Source: Massospora cicadina
Lineage: Eukaryota > Entomophthoromycota > Entomophthoromycetes > Entomophthorales > Entomophthoraceae
DNA: 64,000 nucleotides
Assembly: GCA_022478985.1 (NCBI GenBank)
Contig: JAKSZP010012306.1
Location: 1-64,000 of the forward strand
Direction: 5' to 3'
This document shows positions 52,528 to 63,211 of the stretch, one piece after another. Each line of letters starts with the position of its first letter. The stretch's first letter is position 1. Made by a program: the position numbers and the translations under genes. The notes under the pieces are model-generated. The model worked only from the letters and a program-made list of their open reading frames with translations, was not told the origin of the DNA and ran no database searches.

Positions 52528-53898
52528 ATGAATAATAAAGTGAAGAGCTGGGCAAACGCAGTAAAGGGCAGCGGACCCAGACCTGCACCGCCCAAAGGTA
52601 CCAAGCGCACAGGTACAAACAAAAATCTCAATAAAATTAAATTTTTTGAGGTGGCGCCCCCTGCAGGTTTCATTAATTTCTTGGTAAAATACTACAGCTA
52701 TATGTAAGTATCCCAATCGCAACCACTGTCATTGGTGGAACATGGGATATGAGTTTTACTGGGTGTGGAAACACCAACAATGTGGGAAAAGTTCAGTGAA
52801 GCCCAACATAACTTTTTCCCGCTCGCGGTGTACTTAAAAATACATACTATCCGCAGAGGCTGGGTAGATCTTGGGTTTGAGACCACAGAATAAGCAAACG
52901 AAGCAGTGAAGGTCAGAGTGGTACTCAACCTTCCCGATGGAAAGCATTTGTTACTGACAAAACGCACCAGTTGGACAGAATACAAATTTTTTTATTATTT
53001 TTTGATTATCTTCTGACCACACTGGTGTGTACAGTAATTGAAAGACATTTCCAAGAAGGCTTGGAAGCCTACAGAGAAATCAGAAAATTTGAGATGCAAA
53101 GATTCCAGCTGATACTGACCCTTAGCACTGGGAAGGCAATAGCAATTTACTCGCCAAACCAGGATGTAGTAGAGGATATTACATAAATCCCTCACATAGC
53201 ATCCTTCACCATTGATGGGAAAAATCCCAGCTGTTCCGCACAACAGTGGAAAGTGCACCCCCCATATGCAACCACTGCCAGGCCTTTGGGCACAAGATTC
53301 ACGCTTGCCCCATAAAAGAAGGCCTGAGAGAAATGAAATTCTGTGAGGAGAAAATGGGTGAAGATGACTCAGAATACGTTAAAATTATGGATACTACACA
53401 AGCCTTCAACTGGGGAGAACACGGGCAATATAAAAAAATTGGCCCTATTTCCCCAAAAGAATGAAAAATGGCCAAACAAGCTCACAAGCTGGCCGCAGTC
53501 AAGGCAAAGGCCTCGGCGGAATCAACCATATTGCCAGAGCAGATCCAGGAAGACATGGAGGAATTTGAGTCAATGAACCATTCAGATCCTACGGAAAACC
53601 AAACACCCAATCTGACCAGATTGAATTTGGCAGAACCCAATTTGAAAATGAATGCAGCAAAACTTGGGTTCAGCGCACACCAAAATTGTGGAATTTAACC
53701 CAATTGGGAAGGAAAATAAACAATGGAATGCGCAAGAAGTTAATGTGGCCAATAAGAGCACACAAGTGCACCGCAAAAATATACTGAAACCAAGCAAAGC
53801 CATGAGAGGAGCAAAAACTGTGGCGATGAAAGGGGCAGAATACACCCCAACTCATACTAATAGTTATGCTCTCCGCAGCAGAGGTGCATTGAGAGTAA
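52528..53898 (+). pseudogene. L ORF1 (broken)
   Basis: Starts ATG 52,528: MNNKVKSWANAVKGSGPRPA, basic and Pro-rich. A TAA at about 52,702 and frame changes follow. At 53,246-53,464 the frame contains CNHCQAFGHKIHAC, an exact C-x2-C-x4-H-x4-C zinc knuckle. A Lys/Ala-rich stretch (53,468-53,698) and a basic C-terminal part to 53,898 follow. ORF1 proteins of this kind bind the LINE RNA. The region before the knuckle resembles D around FHPFKGYFDLSF only faintly. Confidence 0.6.
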
Positions 53899-53940
53899 TG
53901 TGAGCGAGGGAGTAGGGCTGGGGGGCCCTGATAACCGCTC

Positions 53941-54670
53941 ATGGGGTGCATCAGGCGTCTCAGTAGAGATAGGGATGCTGAACATAGCAGGACTCAAGGC
54001 CTTAATGTCCCAGGCCAAGAAGTTGAGTCTCCTATGAAACCCACCTGTGGATATCCTGGCGGTGCAGGAAACCCACTGTCCACAGGGAGAGGAGGAGGCA
54101 TAGGAAAAAATGCTCCTCCCAACAATATTGTTTTGGTTGCAACACTATGGGGTGATAGTACGCATGAACCAAAACTTTAAATTTATTAATAAAAATTCAA
54201 TCCTGGACAGCTGCATACTTGCCGTAACCTTCTCATGGAACAAAGTGCACACAATAGCCAGTGTGTATGCCCCAAATGGTGCACATGACTAAAGAGAATT
54301 TCCAACAGCCCTAACACAACTAAGTCTACCAGCAAATACTTTCATTATGGGAGACATGAACTTCTGGATTAACCCAGATATGGACCAATGGCCATACATA
54401 ATGGAGATACCATAAGGACTAGTGGAACTCCACATACTAAAGGCCACCATGGGACTAAATGATACACTACCAAAAAGGTTACCCCTACTACAAAACATGA
54501 CACGCCCACATGTACACAAGGGTACACTTGTCTCTATGTCAAGGATAGACCTAATAATCACACCAATAATTTTCCAACACCAAATTCAAAAATTTAAAAC
54601 TACAAAAATCGAATTTTATGACCATCAGCTTGTTTCAGTGTCCTACAAATTGGTGGAACCAAGCACCTAA
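53941..54670 (+). pseudogene. L ORF2: AP-type endonuclease
   Basis: Blocks in order: IGMLNIAGLKAL (about 53,970), DILAVQETHCPQGE (about 54,055-54,095), ASVYAPNGAHD (54,260-54,292), NTFIMGDMNFWINPD (about 54,335-54,380), SRIDLIITP (about 54,540-54,565) and DHQLVSVSY (about 54,620-54,646). Glu, Asp and His residues of the catalytic set are recognisable. The loss of frame near 54,035, 54,100 and 54,290 breaks it. The enzyme nicks target DNA to start insertion. Confidence 0.65.
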
Positions 54671-54708
54671 GCACCCAGATGGTGCATAATACGCCCAGGA
54701 AAGTTTAG

Positions 54709-56808
54709 ATGACTCAGAATTTCAATCCTGGATGGAGGAAATATCCTCAACCCAGGATTTTCAAACAACTTTTATGCTCAGACCCACAAACCACATGGGA
54801 AAACTTCAAAAAATCAACAACCCAACAAATTAAACACACATCATCTAGAAGACACAGGGCAGTTTCAGCCATTATCAAACACACCTTGGCTGAAATTGAC
54901 CATCTAGATGCCAATGTGCCAAGAATGGGATACAGCCCTGGATGGGTTCGCAAATGGGCGGAGGTTTCTGCTTGCCTAAACAACCTGATCCATGAACACC
55001 AACACCAAATTGGAGTTCAATATAAAGGCAAAAACATAAGAGATGGAGAAACTTGCTCGAGCTACTTTTTCCACCAATTCCACGCCTGGAAAAATATGAT
55101 AGCTTGCACACAGGTCCATCGACCAGACAAATTCATAGCAGAAACACCCAAAGAAGTTGCAACCAAAGTGCACAGGTTTTATATGAAATTGTATAAATCC
55201 GAGCCAGTTGAACCAGAAAAAATCAAAAAATACCTTAGAAGTGCACAAGTCAACACCGCAGCCCAGAATAACATTTTAATCAACATAATATCATGCAAGG
55301 AATTATGGGAAGTAGTACACGGTGCATCAAGAGAGAAATGCCCTGGACCTGATGAGATTCCCTATGAATTTTACATAAAATATTTTACTAACATCTCTAA
55401 CATTCTTCTAGCTTCAATGAACAAGTGTATTATGGAAACATGCCTCCTACCTGGAGGCAAAGAAGCCTACACGGTCACTTTATTCAAGAAAGGAGACAGA
55501 TTAGAATTCTCCAACTGGCGCCCAATTTTCCTAACCAACACAGATACAAAAAATATTTAAAAAAATTATGGCCAAACGACTAGGAGAAATTGCAACTGAT
55601 GTGATATCCCCATCACAATATAGATTTGTTCCAAGAAGATCCATATGAGATAACATCCACACAGTTGCAAATGTCTGCCAGTTTAAAACCTCTGGAGCAC
55701 TGGTCTTTTTAGACCAACAAAAGGCATATGACAGGGTGAACTGGACCTACCTTAGGGGTGCCTCCAAAAATTCAATCTCCCAAATAGATTTATAAACTGG
55801 GTAATGTTTTTCACAGAGTCTGTTACCATGGCTGTGTGGGGAGCAGGCTTCTTAACCAACCCAGTCATTCCACAGAGAGGACTCAAACAAGGAGACCCCT
55901 TAAGCCCTCTACTCTACAATTTTAGCTTAGACCCCCTAATCCGAAATACAAACACACTTTTCAAAGGAATCAATATCAAGGGCCAACCACCAGTCAAAAT
56001 GATGGCCTTCGCTGATGATTGTGTGGTGGGCATATTAAACAATCAGGACGCTTGCAGAATTAAGATAATACAAGACTACTCATCCATAAGTAACGCATTA
56101 CTTAACACTGAGAAAACGGAATTTATACTCCGGGGGAAATATCAGTCCCAGTGGAAACCATCTACCCAGAGCCAACAAACTAATACTACATCAAGACTCC
56201 TTACCAGGCATAGGAGGCGAAAATTAGCAACGACCTCACTGAAACTTCCATTCACCACCAAGCCAACAGCTGGTCCTGTTCGTCACTTGGGAGTATGGTT
56301 GGAAGCAGGAGGTTACTCCAACTCCATGATGGAAAATCAACTTCTAGACAAAATAACAAAACGCATTGCCTCCTTACATGGGCACCAAACAGGTCTAACA
56401 GAAAGGGTTACGGTAGCCAACACCATGATTCTATCAATCATATGGTTCATGGACCATGCAATCTCTTTCTCACCACCCTTCTTCAACGCAATTCACGCCC
56501 TATTACAAGGATGGCTATGGTCCAACCACAACTCCCCTGTACACCTCAAAACCCTATTTGGTGCTAAAAGGAATGAAGGTATGGGGCTTACTAATTACTT
56601 AGAGCAAGCGACCCATATACTAGGATCTTGGATAGTTCAGTTGACTAGCCCAAATCTTCCAGATACACACTGGGACAGAACAGCAAGATATAACTTCACA
56701 CGTGCACTCCAATCAAGAAACCCAAATCACCCAACCACATTAATCAAGTATCTGGCATCCCATCCTACAGCGGCAGGTCCACACGGCACTCCTGCACATT
56801 GCAAATGA
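54709..56808 (+). pseudogene. L ORF2: reverse transcriptase
   Basis: The frame 54,709-55,560 (283 codons) holds the region before RT and the first RT blocks: GASREKCPGPDEIPYEFYIK, GGKEAYTVTLFKKGDRLEFS and NWRPIFLTNTDTK. After a break at 55,560-55,800 the frame 55,804-56,808 (334 codons) has VIPQRGLKQGDPLSPLLYNF, KMMAFADDCVVGILNNQDA with the catalytic ADD, and GVWLEAGGYSNSMMEN. It ends with a Trp/Leu-rich thumb region. In the broken part LVFLDQQKAYDRVNWTYL is still readable near 55,705-55,760. Confidence 0.75.
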
Positions 56809-56820
56809 ATACTCTTAGCC

Positions 56821-57546
56821 ATGAGAAGAGAGACATGGCGGATCCACATAAACGACCAAACTAGTCACCAAGGACAGCCAAGGATATCCCATAGACAGGA
56901 AATCAATGCCCAATTAGTCACATACAATATAATAAGCAGAATACCAAGTACCATAGCCAGGATAAATTACCTGGACCATATGGACATACCCTACAACCTG
57001 GAGACTCAAAGAAGAGTATGGAGATACACACATCGCCCTCTACTCCAACCCAGGATAAGAGCACATGTATGGAAGTGCATGAGGAGAGTATACCGCACAG
57101 CAGAACGTTCAAATGCCTCTCACACCTCATGTACAATATGTGGTCATTATGGAAGCCTAACCCACCGTTTAGAACAATGCCCAACATCAGTGGTTATATG
57201 AAAAGAGGCCATTCGCCTATTCCGCCAAGAAAATGGACAACCATTCAACCTAGCAAGAAACATGTTCACTATAAACATGGACTATCCTATCCACCCATCT
57301 CTCAGGGCGTTAATAGTAGCAATAGCACTATGGACGATACATACAATGGTACTGGAATCATTCACAGGAGCAGCGCCCACAATCCAAGAAGCCATCCATC
57401 GCTTCCACAGCCATATATTGGAACATTTCCAAGCATGGCTGTTTAGACACATGACCCCCCGCAACAGAAGGACAATTAACACATGGTTCCCTATATGGTT
57501 CCTAAAGGTTGATCCTTTCCTTCAACCATGCTGCATCCAAGAATAA
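56821..57546 (+). pseudogene. L ORF2 C-terminus with zinc-finger motif
   Basis: Frame 56,821-57,201: RRVYRTAERSNASHTSCTIC, GHYGSLTHRLEQCPTSVVI with C-x2-C, His and Cys. A stop at 57,199 is followed by 57,262-57,546, which ends WFPIWFLKVDPFLQPCCIQE. Matches 48,217-48,864 in the minus copy and the fragment at the start of the window. Confidence 0.7.
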
Positions 57547-57720
57547 GTTATCATAACCCCCTTCCCTACCGTCCTAAACTTGGTGATCCTGGAGACAACA
57601 AGAGGGGCCTTGAACCCTCTGGGGGTGTCTTTAATTGTCAAATTTCATTAATTTCCTCCCTATATCAGAAGTGCTTATCCCTTGGTCGACCTTCCCCAAA
57701 TAAATAAAACTATTATTATA

Positions 57721-57800
57721 TATAAATGTTTGTTTGTTTGTGTGTTTTTCTTTCTTTTTTCAACTTTTTTTCTTAATTTACCCCCACTTATTAAACTTCT
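57721..57800 (-). other. Z 3' UTR, second part
   Basis: Pyrimidine-rich on the plus strand (GTTTGTTTGTTTGTGTG, then TTTCTTTC runs). Just beyond it, at 57,780-57,792, the minus strand has AAGTGGGGGTAAATT, a purine run after the integrase end. Confidence 0.4.
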
Positions 57801-58950
57801 TTAGAATTTTGCATAGACTAAGTTGTATATATGGCCAGTCCTAATATCCTTGATTGTGTAGATGAACTTAGATGTTTTCTCAATCACTTCAAATGGCCCA
57901 CCAAGATGTGATATAATTTTTCAATTGGCCCTATCCATGGGTGTTGCAAAATAGAACTTCAACGTTAACTTCAAATTCAGCCAGTGTGTAGCGATTCTCT
58001 AAGTCCTTTTGATGTCAGGCCTTTTTATAAGCAAAACTGTTGCCAAAGGCTTGAGCTTGTAATTTGATTAAAGCATCCGCAAGCTTCTTGACATACTGAT
58101 TATAAGTTTTTTTGCCAGGTTCCTCTAGGGCTAACTATAGTAGCATTGGTAGGGCTGAATGTCTTCCATATAATACTTGAAACAAAGACATCCTGGTAGA
58201 TGAATGGTAGGAGATATTGTAGGCGAGTACTGCCAAACTTAAATAAGTACTTTATTCATATGGTTTAACTGATGCTATTTCCCAAATAATATTCACCAAC
58301 TTTCCATTTGCGCGCCCAAAAGTCCCATTAGTTTCAGTATGATAGGGAGCAGAAAGCAACCTCATACTCCTGTTAATCGGTTGAGCTTGATAAGGACATT
58401 AGCATTATAGTTGGTTCTGTTATTGGTCAGAATAACCTGTGGACATCCATGCATGTGGATGATGTTTTAAAGGACGAACTTGGCAATAGTTGCCACTCCA
58501 GCTTCTCAGATGGCCTTGGCCTTGACCCATTTGGTCAAGTGGTTGATGGCTATGATTATGTACTTGGCCTTCATATTGCTTGTTGGATGTAAGCCAACAA
58601 CGTTGATAGATACAGTGTGCCAGGCAAACTTGGGCTGAACAAGATGTTAAGATGTTCTTTTTCAGAACTTTTTTCCACCTTGGCACTCTGCACAACATTC
58701 TAGCGTTTCTTGGATGTCAAAATGCATTGACTCCAAATAGTTTAATTGCTTCAAATGCTCTTTCGTTTTCTTGAATCCGCCATGCTCTATGGCCTTATGC
58801 GCCACCATTATTAGGTTGTTTGGACTGAAGTTCTTGGGAAAATATACTTTTTGCCCTCAACGATCTTGTAAAGCGTCCCGTTTTTGATGGTTGTGTTTTT
58901 TCATAGATCTGTTAATTTTTTTGGACGGATTTGGGCTCTTCTGATACTTT
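57801..58950 (-). pseudogene. Z integrase
   Basis: Read on the minus strand: zinc region near 58,860-58,680, then the core near 58,640-58,390 with FAWHTVSINVVGLHPTSNMK, KYIIIAINHLTKWVKAKAI and HGCPQVILTNNRTNY. The first Asp of the triad is replaced by Asn (INVVG) and the second by Asn (TNNRTN), so it should be inactive. The C-terminal part near 57,900-57,810 has LGGPFEVIEKTSKFIYTIKD. The 92-codon open frame at 58,420-58,698 is a shifted reading of the same core. Confidence 0.6.
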
Positions 58951-59390
58951 CAGCTTATTATTTTCTTAAACAACTCATTGGAAGCCTGACTAAGTGTTGC
59001 AATGGTGGGTAGTCAGGATAGGCAATTGGTGCTTTGCTGTTTTGCTCCAGCTTGATGCTCAATGGTGTAATCATAAGCTTAAAGCTTTAATGCCCAATAG
59101 GCTAATTAGCCCTCATGTTCCCTTAAGTTGTTTAACCATCTTAGGGAAGCATGATTGGTAAGAACTTTGAAATGATTGCCATGAAGGTAAACCCAGAATT
59201 GTGTGCAAGCACATGTGACGACCAAGCATTCTTGTTCCATCACCATATAGTTCCTTTAATGAACATTCAAGGTCTGACTAGCGAAGGCAACTGGATGTTC
59301 TTCACCATCTTCTCCAACTTGTGATAAAACAGCACCCACTGATGTTAGGGATGTGTCAGTTTAGATGATAAATTCACAATCAAGGTCTGT
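58951..59390 (-). pseudogene. Z RNase H
   Basis: On the minus strand: DTSLTSVGAVLSQVGEDGEE, PVAFASQTLNVH, NYMVMEQECLVVTCA, FWVYLHGNHFKVLTNHASLR and EHQAGAKQ. It follows the RT directly. The catalytic Asp of the -TDH- block is Asn here (TNH). Stops interrupt it. Confidence 0.6.
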
Positions 59391-60300
59391 GTGCCAAAGA
59401 ATAAGTGCCTAATAGGGCTGATTGGAGTTGGTCAAATGCATCCTGGCAAGCTGGAGTCCAATTGAATGTGACCTTCTCTTTAAGTAAATAGAAAAACAGA
59501 TCCCCAAGTTGTGTAAAATCAGCAATAAATTGGCGATAGTACCTGATCATGCCTAAAAATACTTGAATATCGCGCTTGAGTTTGGGCCATTTCATTTTTA
59601 ATATGGCATTCAGTTTAGAGAGTTGGGCCAAAGACCCACTAATCAATTACAAATCCGAGGTATTCCAGTTGGTCTTTGAAGAACTGGCATTTTCTGGGCT
59701 TGATTTTTATGTTAGCAGCTGCTAGCCTTCTGAAAACCTCCTCTAAGTGTTCCAGGTGGTCGTCAAAGGTGTGGCTGAAAATGTTGATATCATCAAGGTA
59801 CACTAGTACACATGACAACTTCAAATCTCCCAGGATTGTGTCCATTGCCCATTGGAATGTAGCCAGGGCATTGCAGAGCCCTTGAGGCAATCTCATCATC
59901 TGGAATAGGCCCTCTTGGGTTATAATTGCGCATTTATTGTTCTCCTCTTTGGGAAGATCTATTTGCCAATATCCTCTGATAAAATTCATTAATGAGAAGA
60001 ACTTTGCACCCCTAACCTATTAAAGTCATCATAGATTTGTGGCATAGGGTATAAGTCCTTATTTGTGATGTTGTTTAACTTCTAATAATCAATTTCTACT
60101 CAGTTGCTTCCATCCTTTTTCTTCGCTGTTAAGATTAGTGCTGCCCATGGACTTTTTGAAGGGACTAGTATGCCACAATTGAGAAGTTCCTTAATCTCCT
60201 TGGATTCAGCTTCTTCTAATGATTTTGAGCATCCAATCAGGAATAGTCAAATTGGTTTATGATCTCCAGTATCGATTTTGTGGGCGACACCCTTAGCACA
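59380..60300 (-). pseudogene. Z reverse transcriptase (best preserved)
   Basis: The frames 59,639-59,989 and 59,380-59,646 overlap by a few bases and together hold most of RT: FIRGYWQIDLPKEENNKCAI, MRLPQGLCNALATFQWAMD, CVLVYLDDINIFSHTFDDHL and FFKDQLEYLGFVI. Then KLNAILKMKWPKLKRDIQVF, LGMIRYYRQFIADFTQL and FNWTPACQDAFDQLQSALL follow. The YLDD catalytic motif is intact, unlike Y and T. The upstream fingers region (60,000-60,300) has several stops. RT copies the element RNA into DNA. Confidence 0.75.
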
Positions 60301-61400
60301 TCCCAAGTCAAAATCATCTTATGCAAATATTTTCCGATATTTAGAGAATAGATCCTGAGCTTGGATTTCTCAGAGTTGGTCAGGCTACTTAAATTGGCCA
60401 TAAGGGGTGACATTATTTATGCTGAGTAGGTCCTTATTGGGGAACCCTAATTTGACAAAAGTTCTGAACTCATGGAATAAGTGAATTTCCAAGGTAGGTA
60501 TCAGATGTAAAAAACAATTGTTTAATATCATTTGATGGAAACGGGCCAATTTTGCAGGTTTGCACATAAGATATGTAATTTTCTGTGGCCAGGAATGATA
60601 ATACTTGGGGCAATGTTTGATTCAAATCGAGATTAAGACCATGGTTGTAGTACTTCACCATAAAGTCCATCTGGAATTTAATTGTTAGTCTAGTCAGGAC
60701 GGTTACTTGATATCCAGATAATATAGTGATGCTCTGATTTGATTAAAGTGGAATGCCATTTGACTCATCAATCTGATTGAGAAGTGCTTTTATCTTTGAC
60801 CGCGCTTTGACTTAATCAATCAGGACGACTTATCTATGTAGGCCAGATTTATGAATGGGCTGGGTTTTTTTCTCAACTGCCTTATCCCAGTTATAGTAAA
60901 GTGGAATAGCCTGGCCAAGTATTGTGAGAGTATTGTTCTTATGATTGGTAACAACACCATATCATCTTATGAAATCAGTTACGATTTGGATATCATAGTT
61001 CATATTTGGCAATACTATAGAAGGTGCTGTCACTACAATAGATCCTAATCTGAGAGGTAGGGTACTTTATGCGTCCAGCGATTTAGCCGTATGCACTCCA
61101 GCTGTTCCATATTCCTGACAGTGGGCAATATCTGGCGCAATTTTCAGTTTTTTAACCAAATTTATACTGACTATATTGATAGGAGCACCACCACCGATGA
61201 TAGCTCAAACTTGCACCTTGTTTACCACTATGTCCACATAATTATCATTCAGAGTAGTTTTCAGAGGTATTTATTGTATAAATGCTGTAATTGCTTCCTT
61301 ATTCCAGATGCGATTTCAGGCTTGAGCAAATATCTATGAAGTTGTCTGCTAAGGTCTTCATGGGAATAGCTACTTGAACGTTGTTAAGATTAGGTAGGTC
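60301..61400 (-). pseudogene. Z protease and protease-RT linker
   Basis: On the minus strand near 61,215-61,130 the sequence reads AIIGGGAPINIVSINLVKKL, where W, Y and T have IID-(T/R)-(G/A)-P-NII. The catalytic Asp is replaced by Gly. The linker lies between about 60,950 and 60,350 and is heavily damaged. Short open frames at 60,385-60,670 belong here but carry no motif. Confidence 0.45.
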
Positions 61401-63175
61401 GGTTGAACATATGAGTTGTAGGTCCAAACCCTGATCAATAATTTGCTTTGCGTAAGGTTTTGATACCTCTGCTTGGGCTTCTTAGGTAATTTTTGTGGGA
61501 TTAGTTGCTTTTTATGTGGCCTGAGTAGTGACCATCATGACTTAATTATCCATAATATGGTGGAGGTTATTTTCAGCAAAATCTTTGGCCCTAAAGAGCT
61601 CACCAGGGTCAGGTGGAATGGTTTGAATATTGGTGGAGTTAAAGCATTCCGCCTCTACTCAACCTGCTCTTTTCCCGCCGCACTGTGACTGTTAATTTCT
61701 AGAGCAACGTGACCCAGGCTTTTTGTTGGACCATTTGTAGCATTATCTAGCAAAGTTCCCCTTTTGACAACAGTTGTGGCATGTAATCGGCCCTTTTTGT
61801 TGCTCTTACTCAAATTTTTGGTTTATAGTTCTAAAATTTTTTCCTGGTCAGACGTAGGGTTGCTTTTTGGGCCCAAAATTGAGATCTTTGCTGATCCTTG
61901 GCCCAATTAAGGGTATTGAAATTATGGGACCAGCTTCTCAAGTAATTGGTAAGTTCTTGGATTTCTAAGCTTCCATTGAATGCAGGTATCATGACATTGT
62001 GCAGTTCACGGAAGGGCATAACTGCACTTTCCATTGCAATCTTTTTTTAGCACTAGGTGGTCCCAACCTATGTTCCATTGCAATCATAGAATAAAACTTA
62101 TCTATTGCGTTGCACCCATGCATGACTTGTGCCTTATATAAATCTGTCTGAAAAGTCCTTAATAGTCTTATTCTGTTTGAATTCAGATTAAGAAGCTCTC
62201 TTTTTCGGGTTTCATATTCTCAGGCCCTCCAAACTGTTTTGTTACTGCAATTTTGGCATCCATATAGGACCAATCGTCGCCCAAATAGGGCATAACGAGG
62301 TCATAGCTATGGGCATTGAGTGAGTTAACCAGTGATGATCCTTTTGCATGATCTGATGCTACCCTCAATGCCCTTTCAAATAGTTTGAGGAAAGAGTGAA
62401 CGTTCCCATCATTATCAAACTTTAGTAAATTTATTGGTTTGAAGTTATCTCGCCCTTTTTTGATCATAGGGGTTGTACTTCTCCTTGAACGTCTTGGTGT
62501 AACATCGCTCATAATTGGCCCTCTTTCCCATTGGGGAACATCTGGAGTCAGTATTGCTGTTAGGATTCTAGGCAATTAATGAATGTTCAAAATATCAGTT
62601 TCTGAATTTGTGTCAATTTCTGATGATTCAATTTCATGATATTTCTCTGAACTACTGAATTATGATGCTTAAATTCAGCCCTTAGTTGTTTTACCAAACT
62701 GTTTTTGGCCGAATGGCAGAGCTTTTGCCATTTCTCTTTTGTCAAAGCTGGGTGAGCATTGGCAGATTTGTTTTTTGAGGTTGTCATGCTTTTCTTCAAA
62801 TAAAGCTTGATTAAACGTTATTCTTTTAATGACTTTGGCCAAACTATCTACTCAGGAACTTTCAGTTGATAATTGCATTCTAAGTTCCCAAATTTCCAGA
62901 GTGATTTCAGTATTTCTGGCCTGAAATCTTGACAAAACTGTCCAAATCTTTAAAAATTCCTTGTTGTACAAGGCATCATCCTCATCCCTATTCAGGATGG
63001 CTGGTTTTGCTGCATGAGCTCCCCCCACTGTGATAAGATTCTGGGAGTAGGAGGTACCAGCTTTGGAGCATTGGTGGATGGTAAAATAATCTGATATTTT
63101 CTTGTCACTAGTTTCCATCTCATTGTCGCTTTCTCTTCTGGCTGAATCTTCCAGGAATTGATTATTTGAATCCAT
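61401..63175 (-). pseudogene. Z gag
   Basis: Starts at ATG 63,175 (MDSNNQFLEDSARRESDNEM), open to 62,852. It resumes in 62,799-62,587 and in 62,575-62,183, which contains PQWERGPIMSDVTPRR, KFDNDGNVHSFLKLFERALR and YMDAKIAVTKQFGGPENMK (capsid-like). 62,034-61,831 continues with MPFRELHNVMIPAFNGSLEI. A zinc knuckle near 61,790-61,745 reads CHNCCQKGNFAR, a stop and C, with Asn in place of the zinc-binding His. A micro-insertion at 62,029-62,085 breaks the frame. X gag is a truncated relative. Confidence 0.65.
62029..62085 (-). mobile_element. Micro-insertion (31 bp) in Z gag
   Basis: TTCCATTGCAATC lies at 62,029-62,041 and 62,073-62,085. The 31 bp between them read on the minus strand CATAGGTTGGGACCACC, then TAGTGCT and seven A. 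It is the longest of the four and extends the shared 3' sequence by a few bases. Confidence 0.75.
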
Positions 63176-63193
63176 TTCAGAGAATGTCACCGG

Positions 63194-63210
63194 TTTTGAG
63201 TGAGCATCAG
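63194..63210 (-). promoter_or_regulatory. Z primer-binding site
   Basis: On the minus strand TGATGCTCACTCAAAAC, 2 nt after the LTR. One base different from TGGTGCTCACT in its first 11 nt, and identical with X in the following CAAAA. Confidence 0.6.
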
Positions 63211-63211
63211 T

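Larger units (their letters stand above)
52441..57710 (+). mobile_element. LINE L, near full-length copy
   Basis: 5,270 bp bounded by TATTATTATA (52,431-52,440 and 57,711-57,720), a low-complexity but well-placed duplication. It carries ORF1 with a zinc knuckle, then ORF2 with AP-type endonuclease, RT and a C-terminal zinc finger. It ends CCCTTGGTCGACCTTCCCC and AAATAAATAAAAC. It is inserted in the 3' UTR of Z. Many stops; the copy is older and more AT-rich than the one at 48-50 kb. Confidence 0.8.
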
